Shown here piece by piece: positions 1 to 6,158 of a stretch of 6,158 bases of DNA. The notes under the pieces were generated by a model, which worked only from the letters and a program-made list of their open reading frames with translations, ran no database searches and was not told the DNA's origin. Where the stretch lies: the NCBI GenBank assembly GCA_937927845.1, contig CALFXE010000154.1:1-6158 (forward strand), read 5' to 3'. Every line of letters starts with the position of its first letter. Position 1 is the stretch's first letter. This DNA is from an uncultured Paludibacter sp. GTDB taxonomy: Bacteria > Bacteroidota > Bacteroidia > Bacteroidales > Paludibacteraceae. The position numbers and the translations under genes were made by a program.

Positions 1-14
1 ATGTACTTTTTCAT
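1..14 (-). CDS. Possible start of a further gene (first codons only)
   Basis: Reading leftward, an ATG at 14-12 is followed by codons for Lys-Lys-Tyr before the window ends, giving M-K-K-Y. A Met-Lys-Lys opening is common at the start of exported proteins and lipoproteins in Bacteroidota. It lies 51 bases after the permease stop, on the same strand, a spacing like the other gaps here. The leader (15-65) has no terminator-like hairpin. Only four full codons are visible, so the product cannot be named and the ATG could be fortuitous. Confidence 0.3.
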
Positions 15-65
15 AGGAATACTTCTGGGTTTTACATATCTAATTACAAATTAAACTTCTATTCA

Positions 66-2429
66 CTAAGCCTTTATCACTTCCGAAGGGTTGCTATCGA
101 CAGCTTTTAGTACTTGCATAAATACGGTAAGCAAAATCAGGATGATAACACCAATAATCACTCCACCCAACAACCACCATGGGATGTTCATGCGGTAGGC
201 GTATCCTTGCAGCCAACCACTCATAACAAGATAAGCCAGCGGAAGCGCCACAACTCCGGCTGCGATTACCTGTAAGGTATATTCTTGGAGGAACATGCGG
301 ATAATGTTACCGGCTTCTGCACCTACAACTTTGCGAATGGCTATTTCTTTACGTCGCCTACAGGTTGCTGCTGCAGCCACGGCATAAATACCGAAGAGTG
401 AAATTAACATACAAACTATTGCCAATACGGAGAACATTTTTAATCCAACCTGTTCCGACCAATTAAGATGATTATACAACTCGTCTACCGGAATCAGGCG
501 AGCATCTGCCAAAGTTGCATCTATGCCTGGAAGAATAGCCGCGATTCTCCGCATCACTTCCTGATCCTGACCAGGAACGACACTGATGTACAAAATGTTG
601 GATGCCTGAGAAGATGGGAGGAAAATGACAGGCTGGATACGGTTGCGAAGAGACAGTGTATGAAAATCATTTACGACTCCCACCACTTTGTATTCCACCA
701 TAACAGAAGCATCATCAATGGACGGAATACGGATTATCGAGCCTTCGGGTTCACTAAGCCCCATCTCCCGGACAGCTTCTTCATTAAGAACGATTTCTTG
801 AGTTTCACCCTGATGCCACCACTCTCCCGTAACCATTTTTAATTTGAAGGTTTCGACAAACCGGCTGTCGGTATAGATAACATTGAATGCCGGCGTTTCG
901 AAAGACGATTTTCCCGGCCATTCCACGTCGGTGATCATAGTATAAATATCAGATTTGTGCCGAGGCTCGAAATCAGCTTGAGTGATACTCTCGATTTGAG
1001 GAATAGTTGCAAGTTCACGCTCCAGTGCTCCCTGAATCTTCCCTGAATAGTCTAAAAATCCTGATAATTGAATAACTCCACGGCTGTCGAATCCCAAATC
1101 TTTTTGATTTACAAAATGCATTTGCATCATCACCACCAATGCAGCAACAATGAATACCATACTGACAGATAGCTGCATGGTAACAGCCATGCGACGCAAT
1201 ACTGGTTTACTGGTTATTCTTATTTCCAACTGAGGGGACGTTAATATACGACTCAACCTCCAAAAAAGAATAAAACCGATAAATAGTATCAACGCCATCA
1301 ACCCTATTCCGCAAACAACGAATATTTGAATCAGTTGCGACAGTTCCATCGTAATATTTAGCAGTCCGGCAAATGCCGGACGGATGATTTCTACAAAAGG
1401 ACACGCCAGAAACAACGCCAAAAGAATTGCACAAAGCAATTCGAACATCATCTGTCTTACTAGTTGACCTTCTGAAGCACCATGTACGGAACGAAGACGT
1501 AATTCGCGGATGCGCTGACGGAAAAGGTCGAGGTGCAGGTTCAGGAAGTTAAACAGCGCACTGAACAATAATAATATCCCTGATGCAACAAATAAACCTA
1601 TGAAGTTCAAGGTAAATGGAACATCCGTGTTTAGCTGGTGACGAACATCGCTTATCGGCAACATGCGTAGCTCAATATTGGTATTTACACCCAACCGTGA
1701 AGTAAAATCATGCATTTGTTCAGCAAGTTTATCTACATCTGTTTCGGGATGCAATTTCACATACAGATTCATGAAAAACATTGTCCACTGAGCTTCTTCG
1801 GGTAACTCGGAGAAATATTTTATCATATCGTGATAAATAATAACGTCAAACTGCATGTTTGTGTTTGCAGGTGGATCCTTAACCACAGCTGTTACAGTAT
1901 AAGGAGGTAGAGAAGATTTCATTTTCGTTTGCACCTGTTGTCCGATAGCTTTTTCAGCATTGCCGAACAAGCGCACAGCTACCGTTTCCGTAAGGATAAT
2001 ATTGTTCAAAACCTGCAATGGCTGTCTGGAGTCTCCGCTGACAAATTCCTGTGGAAAAAGACCAAAGAATGTGCTATCGGTATAAAGCGTACGTAGTTGG
2101 ACATGTGGTATTCCATCAACACTACAATTTTCCTGTTCTATTAAACAAACCGTTGAAGCTTCTACTGCCGGAAACTTCTCTTGCAACTTCTTTTCAAAAA
2201 CTCTCGAAACACCTTCATTAACCTTGCCCGATTGTTTCTCCACAGCATAAACACGGTAAATATGCTCCGCATCAGGATAGAAGCTGTCGTAAGACGTTTC
2301 ATAGCGCATCCAGTAAACTGCGGGAACAAAACAGGCTAGTCCGAATGCCAATCCGAAAATACCGGAAAGCGACTGCGTTTTATATTTCCACATATTGCGG
2401 AAAGCAATTTTGAAATAATGAATTATCAT
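66..2429 (-). CDS. FtsX/MacB-type ABC transporter permease, 787 aa
   Basis: Inner-membrane permease subunit of an FtsX/MacB-type ABC transporter, with two copies of the domain unit in one chain. Eight membrane helices are predicted by eye at about residues 21-40, 275-298, 326-348, 366-390, 413-436, 665-689, 718-738 and 750-773. Two large periplasmic (MacB-core-like) domains lie at about 41-274 and 437-664. The FtsX cytoplasmic coupling motif is clear in the second half (RRRKEIAIRKVVGAE, 691-705) and degenerate in the first (RQRIRELRLRSVHGAS, 304-319). Other family marks are the N-terminal HYFKIAFRN (4-12), NDFHTLSLRNRIQPVIF (587-603) and a C-terminal NPSEVIKA. Length is normal for Bacteroides members and the frame is intact. 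The ATG fits the family's usual start. The stop is TAG followed at once by TGA. No ATP-binding subunit is in the window, so it must be encoded elsewhere. Family assignment is firm; the substrate is unknown, and export, lipoprotein release or mechanotransmission are all possible. Confidence 0.95.
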   Translation of the reverse strand: MIIHYFKIAFRNMWKYKTQSLSGIFGLAFGLACFVPAVYWMRYETSYDSFYPDAEHIYRVYAVEKQSGKVNEGVSRVFEKKLQEKFPAVEASTVCLIEQENCSVDGIPHVQLRTLYTDSTFFGLFPQEFVSGDSRQPLQVLNNIILTETVAVRLFGNAEKAIGQQVQTKMKSSLPPYTVTAVVKDPPANTNMQFDVIIYHDMIKYFSELPEEAQWTMFFMNLYVKLHPETDVDKLAEQMHDFTSRLGVNTNIELRMLPISDVRHQLNTDVPFTLNFIGLFVASGILLLFSALFNFLNLHLDLFRQRIRELRLRSVHGASEGQLVRQMMFELLCAILLALFLACPFVEIIRPAFAGLLNITMELSQLIQIFVVCGIGLMALILFIGFILFWRLSRILTSPQLEIRITSKPVLRRMAVTMQLSVSMVFIVAALVVMMQMHFVNQKDLGFDSRGVIQLSGFLDYSGKIQGALERELATIPQIESITQADFEPRHKSDIYTMITDVEWPGKSSFETPAFNVIYTDSRFVETFKLKMVTGEWWHQGETQEIVLNEEAVREMGLSEPEGSIIRIPSIDDASVMVEYKVVGVVNDFHTLSLRNRIQPVIFLPSSQASNILYISVVPGQDQEVMRRIAAILPGIDATLADARLIPVDELYNHLNWSEQVGLKMFSVLAIVCMLISLFGIYAVAAAATCRRRKEIAIRKVVGAEAGNIIRMFLQEYTLQVIAAGVVALPLAYLVMSGWLQGYAYRMNIPWWLLGGVIIGVIILILLTVFMQVLKAVDSNPSEVIKA
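1364..1381. repeat. GC-rich inverted repeat inside the permease gene
   Basis: The minus strand reads GTCCGGC-ATTT-GCCGGAC, a perfect 7-bp stem with a 4-base loop (8 bp if the loop is taken as 2 bases). It sits inside the permease coding region, over codons for about residues 350-355 (R-P-A-F-A-G). There is no T-run after it on the minus strand, so it is not a typical intrinsic terminator. It may be a chance product of the codons used. Confidence 0.5.
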
Positions 2430-2473
2430 ACTAATATTATATTATATTTTTCAACATTGTACATTATCCATAA

Positions 2474-3730
2474 TTATTTCTTTTTCAAATTTGCAATAAC
2501 AATAATTGGATTACTGTCAGGGGGTAGATTAGTCGCTAACCTTTTTATTTCCGGAGAAGGATCCTCTAAAGTTTCATAATAATCCAGAAAATCCTGAGTA
2601 TTACAGAAGGAAACCATTTTACCATCTGAAGATATATAATTAGGCCAAAATACCATGCCACCATCTAAATCATTCTTAAATCCTAATTGAGCCTTTTCCG
2701 GCTGATTCATCAATTTTAGTTCTCCTGTATTCTTATTAAAAACCCCATAGACATTGTAATTTGGAAAGTTTACTTTTGTTCCGTCAGAATATGTTTTAAC
2801 AAAAGTAAATTGCTCCGGGGCATGATTACCCATAAAGAATTTAAGAAACAAAAAAGCATCCGATTCCTGGATATTTAAAGGCCATACATATTTATGCTCT
2901 TTATTCCTAATCTTAGCCAACATCCACTCAGGAGTAGCTTTGTATTTTCCAAAATCAAAAATATAAGCCGCCCTCATTTCCATATCCGGACCAACGGTAA
3001 AAACCGTGTCACTAATTGCCTTATAGGTACGTACATTATCTTTAAAACGATACGTAGTTGCAACCTCATAAGTTCCTGAAAAGCTATGTTTATCTTCTTT
3101 CTCCCGATGAACATAGTTCGGATACTCTTTAATAACCTCAGACAATGAACTATCTACACGAAAGAGCATTCCCTGATAATGAATATTCAAATAAGAAACA
3201 ATATCGGCATAATATATATTCTCATTCAGTCGTGTAACCCCAAATGCATTATAATCTGTCGGATAATTAGGATATTGTATGTGCTGTATCAAATTACCTT
3301 CTGTATCATAAAGAAAATATTTTCGCGGAGAAGCTTCCATAAAAAGCTGATTTGTTCTGGGCATTAAATCAATCTCATTTATAGAAACAAACTCGTCAGG
3401 CCCCTCTCCTAAGCGCCCCACACTGCATCGGTATTTACCATTTTCATCAAATATCTTACATGAATAATAATCATCCTTTATTACAATTGCTCCGTCTTCA
3501 AATGCTATTTGGTCAATTTTTGATATAAGCACGCTGTCATTTGTCTCTAATGGAATATATTCAATTGATTCTGCGTAATCACTTAAGTTTAGAATACTTC
3601 CCGTACCTACAACAGCTCCAACAGGAATAACTATTTTATCTTTATTTTCGCTTTTTGTACAACCGAAACATAATAAGTAAAAAAAGGAACAGAGAAATAA
3701 AAGTGCTAGATTGTGTCCTTGATTTTTCAT
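2474..3730 (-). CDS. Six-bladed beta-propeller lipoprotein, 418 aa (third in the array)
   Basis: Envelope lipoprotein of the Bacteroides six-bladed beta-propeller (BF3164-like/TolB-like) family; molecular function unknown. Residues 1-23 form a signal peptide with a hydrophobic core (8-22) and a relaxed lipobox C-F-G before Cys24, the expected lipidated residue. A polar linker follows, then the propeller from about 46 to 416. Visible blade marks are EYIPLET (57-63), FDENGKY (94-100), GRLGEGPDEF (105-114), YDTEGNLI (141-148), SDTVFTV (240-246), FDFGKY (258-263), FWPNY (361-365) and the closing SNPIIVIANLKKK (406-418). It is the longest of the three paralogs here. The ATG is preceded by AAAGG directly abutting it, too close for a normal Shine-Dalgarno. 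It lies 99 bases after the upstream paralog and 44 before the permease. Codons are more AT-rich than in the permease. Family call is strong; any role with the permease is inference from position. Confidence 0.9.
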   Translation of the reverse strand: MKNQGHNLALLFLCSFFYLLCFGCTKSENKDKIVIPVGAVVGTGSILNLSDYAESIEYIPLETNDSVLISKIDQIAFEDGAIVIKDDYYSCKIFDENGKYRCSVGRLGEGPDEFVSINEIDLMPRTNQLFMEASPRKYFLYDTEGNLIQHIQYPNYPTDYNAFGVTRLNENIYYADIVSYLNIHYQGMLFRVDSSLSEVIKEYPNYVHREKEDKHSFSGTYEVATTYRFKDNVRTYKAISDTVFTVGPDMEMRAAYIFDFGKYKATPEWMLAKIRNKEHKYVWPLNIQESDAFLFLKFFMGNHAPEQFTFVKTYSDGTKVNFPNYNVYGVFNKNTGELKLMNQPEKAQLGFKNDLDGGMVFWPNYISSDGKMVSFCNTQDFLDYYETLEDPSPEIKRLATNLPPDSNPIIVIANLKKK

Positions 3731-3742
3731 CCTTTAGTATTT
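3731..3742 (-). promoter_or_regulatory. Translation-initiation leader with shared 8-mer AAATACTA
   Basis: On the minus strand AAATACTA occupies 3742-3735 and is followed by AAGG and the ATG of the 418-aa lipoprotein. The same 8 bases stand at the same distance (4 bases) before the ATG of the paralog at 4951. It may be a ribosome-binding or initiation context, since Bacteroidota favour A/T-rich leaders over Shine-Dalgarno pairing, or a remnant of gene duplication. The adjacent AAAGG is too near the start codon for normal anti-SD pairing. Confidence 0.4.
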
Positions 3743-3829
3743 GTATGTTAATATATATGTCATTTCTAATAATCCATACTATTTTAATCATTACATAGCT
3801 TCAATTCGGATCAGATTAACGTATCCACA

Positions 3830-4951
3830 TTATTTGTCTAATGTTGCAATTACGACTACAGGATTCGATTCATCGGACATTGAAGAAGCAATCTCTATTA
3901 AATTATCATCCGTAATTTTATCTCTTTTTGAAAGGATTTCTGATGCCGAGAAATAATTTACCAACCTCTCATTGTTATACCATTTTGGCCAAAAATAAAG
4001 GTCCGCCGTTTTTATCAAAACGCCAGTATCCTTTTCAACCTTATAAAAACTTCCATCCGATCCTTTTCTTAGAATATATTTCTCATTTTTACCTTTGTAA
4101 GTTATATGTAGAAAAATATAATCATCTGTTTCAGTTATATCCTCCACAAAGCCATAATTTACAGATTGAGTTCTAAAATTTTCAGCATTTTCTAACAGTT
4201 CTATAGGAAAATGTGCATCACCAAAATCAAAATAATAGCGTATCACCAGATCCTTTGTATGAGAAACGAATGTATAAATAGAGTCGTTAAACTGTTGTCG
4301 GAAAATAATCTCTTTATGATAGCGCTGGAAACATTTTACAGTTGGATATAATAAATTGTCCTGAGATGTATAAAGAATATCATTCTTGAAATAAGCAATT
4401 GAATCACCGGTGTATGTAGTTAATTTAATTTTATATGCTTCATTTCCAAACAGATTCATCGGATTTATTAAGAATAAACCATCTATAGCTTCAAAAGTCC
4501 ACCAAAATGGTTTATAACTATAGTCATTGAAATATCTACCTTCCAAATCATATTCCAACACTTTACTGGTTGAGTAATCGGCCAAAAATAATCGCTGTTC
4601 TGATTCATCGACCGATACATCCCAAATACTTTTATATTGACCGGGACCATCACCTTGAGTTCCGATTCTTCGGATAAACTTACCCGTATAGTCAAACAGA
4701 AAAATCAGTTCATTACTTCGAACAATAATATAGTCTTTTGTCAAGAGGATTTTTTCAATATCACCTACAAGCGAACTATCCGACATCTCTAAAGGGATGT
4801 AACTGACCTTTAAACCAGAATCTTCAACATTAAAAACCTTATTGCTGTTCCTTATTGCATCAACATCATAAGAATCAACACCACTACTCATCTCTTTTTG
4901 GCACGCCATTGTGAGTAAAATAAAAAACAGACAACATATTAATCTTTTCAT
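3830..4951 (-). CDS. Six-bladed beta-propeller lipoprotein, 373 aa (second in the array)
   Basis: Paralog of its two neighbours and a member of the same Bacteroides six-bladed beta-propeller lipoprotein family; function unknown. The signal peptide is short (1-16), with Lys2-Arg3, a hydrophobic core and a T-M-A box before Cys17. The mature start is C-Q-K-E. The propeller spans about 45-372, with SYIPLEMSD (50-58), FDYTGKFIRRIG (86-97), the well-kept turn GTQGDGPGQY (97-106), YDLEGRY (134-140), NDSIYTF (222-228), YYFDFGD (239-245), FWPKWY (320-325) and the C-terminal SNPVVVIATLDK (362-373). The ATG is well supported because it opens a complete signal peptide. It follows the rightmost paralog after only 22 bases, so co-transcription with it is very likely. 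It is the most compact of the three and among the most AT-rich stretches (13 G/C in row 4081-4140 by hand count). No frameshift is visible. Confidence 0.9.
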   Translation of the reverse strand: MKRLICCLFFILLTMACQKEMSSGVDSYDVDAIRNSNKVFNVEDSGLKVSYIPLEMSDSSLVGDIEKILLTKDYIIVRSNELIFLFDYTGKFIRRIGTQGDGPGQYKSIWDVSVDESEQRLFLADYSTSKVLEYDLEGRYFNDYSYKPFWWTFEAIDGLFLINPMNLFGNEAYKIKLTTYTGDSIAYFKNDILYTSQDNLLYPTVKCFQRYHKEIIFRQQFNDSIYTFVSHTKDLVIRYYFDFGDAHFPIELLENAENFRTQSVNYGFVEDITETDDYIFLHITYKGKNEKYILRKGSDGSFYKVEKDTGVLIKTADLYFWPKWYNNERLVNYFSASEILSKRDKITDDNLIEIASSMSDESNPVVVIATLDK

Positions 4952-4963
4952 CTGGTAGTATTT
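4952..4963 (-). promoter_or_regulatory. Translation-initiation leader with shared 8-mer AAATACTA
   Basis: On the minus strand AAATACTA lies at 4963-4956, followed by CCAG and the ATG at 4951. This matches the leader of the next paralog (3742-3735) in sequence and spacing, while the bases further upstream differ. The whole gap to the previous stop is 22 bases, so this must act in translation rather than as a promoter if it acts at all. Confidence 0.4.
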
Positions 4964-4973
4964 AAATAAAATT

Positions 4974-6158
4974 TTACTTCTTGTATCGTGCCAACATGAG
5001 CACAGGATTGGATTCTTCGTCTAGTGTTGAGGCTATTTCTTTCAGTTTGCCTTTGAGTTCTCCATTCTCGTTGGCTTCGACAAGGTCGGGAGCCTCTAGT
5101 CTCTGAACAAATGCAATTTCATCATCATTGAATAATTTTATGTCATATACCATATTTACAGGTTTCTTCGTTGAGAAGTCGGCATTAAGTACGGTATATT
5201 CATAGATAGCCTTCTCTTGGCGGTCGTACACCAGATCCGTTCTGGGAAATCCTATATCTGTTGTAAAATTATATTCCTTTTTTACTGTTTGTAAAAAGTA
5301 GTAACGATCCGTAAATACACCTGGAAATAGAAATATTTCAGGAATCATGGTTTCAATAGAGGGAGTTCTTACAATAATCGGTGTCATACTGAAATCGGGT
5401 TCTGATTTATAGATGGTATCGGACGACGGATCCATTAGTACCCAATCACCTAAGTAAGGGATTAACTCTTCATTACGAGCTGAATTTGAAATTGTTATTC
5501 CTTTCGCTGCGTCGGTTAAAGTTAAGACTGTAGTCTTCTTATCCTTAAAGGGAATCTGGATTTCCTTAACAATGCGTCCATCCTCTTTGGATATTATAAA
5601 GAATCGGTTCTTAGGCTTTAAATCAAAGTCACTAGCGTAATCTAAGCAAATTAAATTATCCTCATCAAAATTATAAACCGGATTATAGATACCGCCTTCC
5701 TTATGGCTAAAGCTCCGCTTAAATTTTCCGAATTGGTCATAGACGAAGACTTTGTTTACATAATGGTCATTTACAAATAACTCATTATTATCTTCGTCTA
5801 AAATAACCTTTAAAAGAAATGTATACTCCTCTCCACCTGCTCCTTGTCGATTTATTTTCCTCAATCCTTTTCCTTTTTTATCAAAGAAAAAGATGTTGCC
5901 ATCGGAAGAACGATTTCTATTTCTAAGAATTATAACATCTTCTCCAATGTCCTGCACATGGGCCATCGTAATAAAGCTATCTGTAGATTCCAACGGGATA
6001 TACTCCACATCCATAAAATCCTGTAGAATCAGCTCCTTCTTAGGATAAGTAGCTGTTACATCAACCGTAATAAAATCTTCACTTTTGGGCTTGGGTTGAT
6101 TACATCCGATAAATCCTGATATCATAAACAGGATAGCTGCTGAAATTGTAGTAGATCT
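4974..6158 (-). CDS. Six-bladed beta-propeller lipoprotein, 5' end cut by the window (first in the array)
   Basis: Third member of the propeller lipoprotein set; 394 residues are visible. The first in-window ATG (6125) would leave only M-I-S-G-F-I-G before the lipid Cys, too short for a signal peptide. The frame stays open to 6158 and adds R-S-T-T-I-S-A-A-I-L-F, a basic residue plus hydrophobic core, so the true start lies beyond the right edge. Counting from the ATG at 6125, the lipid Cys is residue 8, preceded by F-I-G. Propeller marks are EYIPLESTD (41-49), FDKKGKGLRKI (81-91), a diverged turn NRQGAGGEEY (92-101, Gly instead of the usual Pro), YDQFGKF (129-135), SDTIYKS (235-241) and the C-terminal SNPVLMLARYKK (372-383). 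The FDFG segment of the paralogs is not evident. The family call is good; function is unknown. It may be the first or an interior gene of the operon, since its promoter is not visible. Confidence 0.88.
   Translation of the reverse strand, partial: RSTTISAAILFMISGFIGCNQPKPKSEDFITVDVTATYPKKELILQDFMDVEYIPLESTDSFITMAHVQDIGEDVIILRNRNRSSDGNIFFFDKKGKGLRKINRQGAGGEEYTFLLKVILDEDNNELFVNDHYVNKVFVYDQFGKFKRSFSHKEGGIYNPVYNFDEDNLICLDYASDFDLKPKNRFFIISKEDGRIVKEIQIPFKDKKTTVLTLTDAAKGITISNSARNEELIPYLGDWVLMDPSSDTIYKSEPDFSMTPIIVRTPSIETMIPEIFLFPGVFTDRYYFLQTVKKEYNFTTDIGFPRTDLVYDRQEKAIYEYTVLNADFSTKKPVNMVYDIKLFNDDEIAFVQRLEAPDLVEANENGELKGKLKEIASTLDEESNPVLMLARYKK

Larger units (their letters stand above)
66..6158 (-). 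other. Probable operon: three propeller lipoproteins followed by a permease
   Basis: Four genes on one strand are separated by 22, 99 and 44 bases. On the minus strand none of these gaps contains even the TTTG core needed for the Bacteroides -7 (TAnnTTTG) or -33 boxes, and none has a stable hairpin with a T-run. The promoter is therefore expected to the right of the window, and the terminator to the left of position 1. Co-transcription is inferred from layout only. Confidence 0.7.

Noticed and set aside
15..65. TTAATTTG considered as a -7 promoter box for the gene at the left edge
   Set aside because: It misses the second base of TAnnTTTG and has no TTTG at -33 spacing upstream.
468..842. 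124-codon open frame on the plus strand
   Set aside because: It lies wholly antisense to the well-supported permease, shows no family features, and its translation is Cys/His-rich and patternless. It is a shadow of the real gene.
1819..1837. TTTATCA-5-TGATAAA inverted repeat in the permease gene
   Set aside because: AT-rich, weak, inside the coding region and explained by the codons used; no regulatory context.
2430..2473. AT-rich repeats (TATAATATAATATTA) considered as a promoter for the permease
   Set aside because: They resemble an E. coli -10 box only by base composition; Bacteroidota use a different consensus and no -33 TTTG is present.
3642..3791. 49-codon minus-strand frame (M-I-K-I-V-W...) starting in the 99-base gap
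   Set aside because: It overlaps the start of the 418-aa lipoprotein in another frame. Its hydrophobic stretch is the out-of-frame reading of that gene's signal peptide, so it is unlikely to be a real small protein.
3810..3828. GGAT...ATCC inverted repeat just after the 373-aa gene, considered as a terminator
   Set aside because: Only four base pairs around a long loop and no T-run follows on the minus strand, so it would not terminate transcription.
3741..3956. 71-codon plus-strand frame across the gap and the end of the 373-aa gene
   Set aside because: Mostly antisense to the conserved C-terminal tail of the lipoprotein, with no leader or recognisable features.

Overview
The window looks like a piece of a Bacteroidota chromosome, most likely Bacteroides or a close gut relative. 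The reasons are a long FtsX/MacB-type permease beginning with the typical 'HYFKIAFRN' leader, several lipoproteins of the six-bladed beta-propeller family that is expanded in Bacteroides, AT-rich leaders without good Shine-Dalgarno sequences, and moderate to low GC. No rRNA, tRNA, CRISPR array, transposase or phage gene was seen.

All recognisable genes lie on the minus strand and read from right to left. In transcription order they are: (1) a propeller lipoprotein, 6158 to 4974, whose start lies beyond the right edge; (2) a second propeller lipoprotein, 4951 to 3830; (3) a third, 3730 to 2474; (4) an intact 787-residue ABC-type permease, 2429 to 66; (5) possibly the first codons of a further gene, 14 to 1. 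The gaps are 22, 99, 44 and 51 bases. The internal gaps contain neither the Bacteroides -7 promoter box (TAnnTTTG) nor a convincing terminator, so the simplest reading is one operon that runs past both edges. Coding density is very high and no gene-free stretch exceeds 100 bases.

The three lipoproteins are diverged paralogs. Each has a lipoprotein signal peptide, an early 'YIPLE' strand, a Gly-rich first-blade turn, and a closing segment ending in 'SNP' plus a short hydrophobic strand and lysines. They should be anchored in an envelope membrane outside the cytoplasm. The permease has two periplasmic domains and eight predicted membrane helices but no ATPase of its own. A plausible but unproven model is that the lipoproteins and the permease form one envelope system, either moving a substrate across the inner membrane or transmitting mechanical force to the periplasm, with the propellers binding substrate or partner. 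Substrate and function cannot be read from this sequence. The most useful observations are the tandem propeller array with its shared C-terminal signature, the identical 8-base leader before two of the genes, and the missing 5' end of the rightmost gene.
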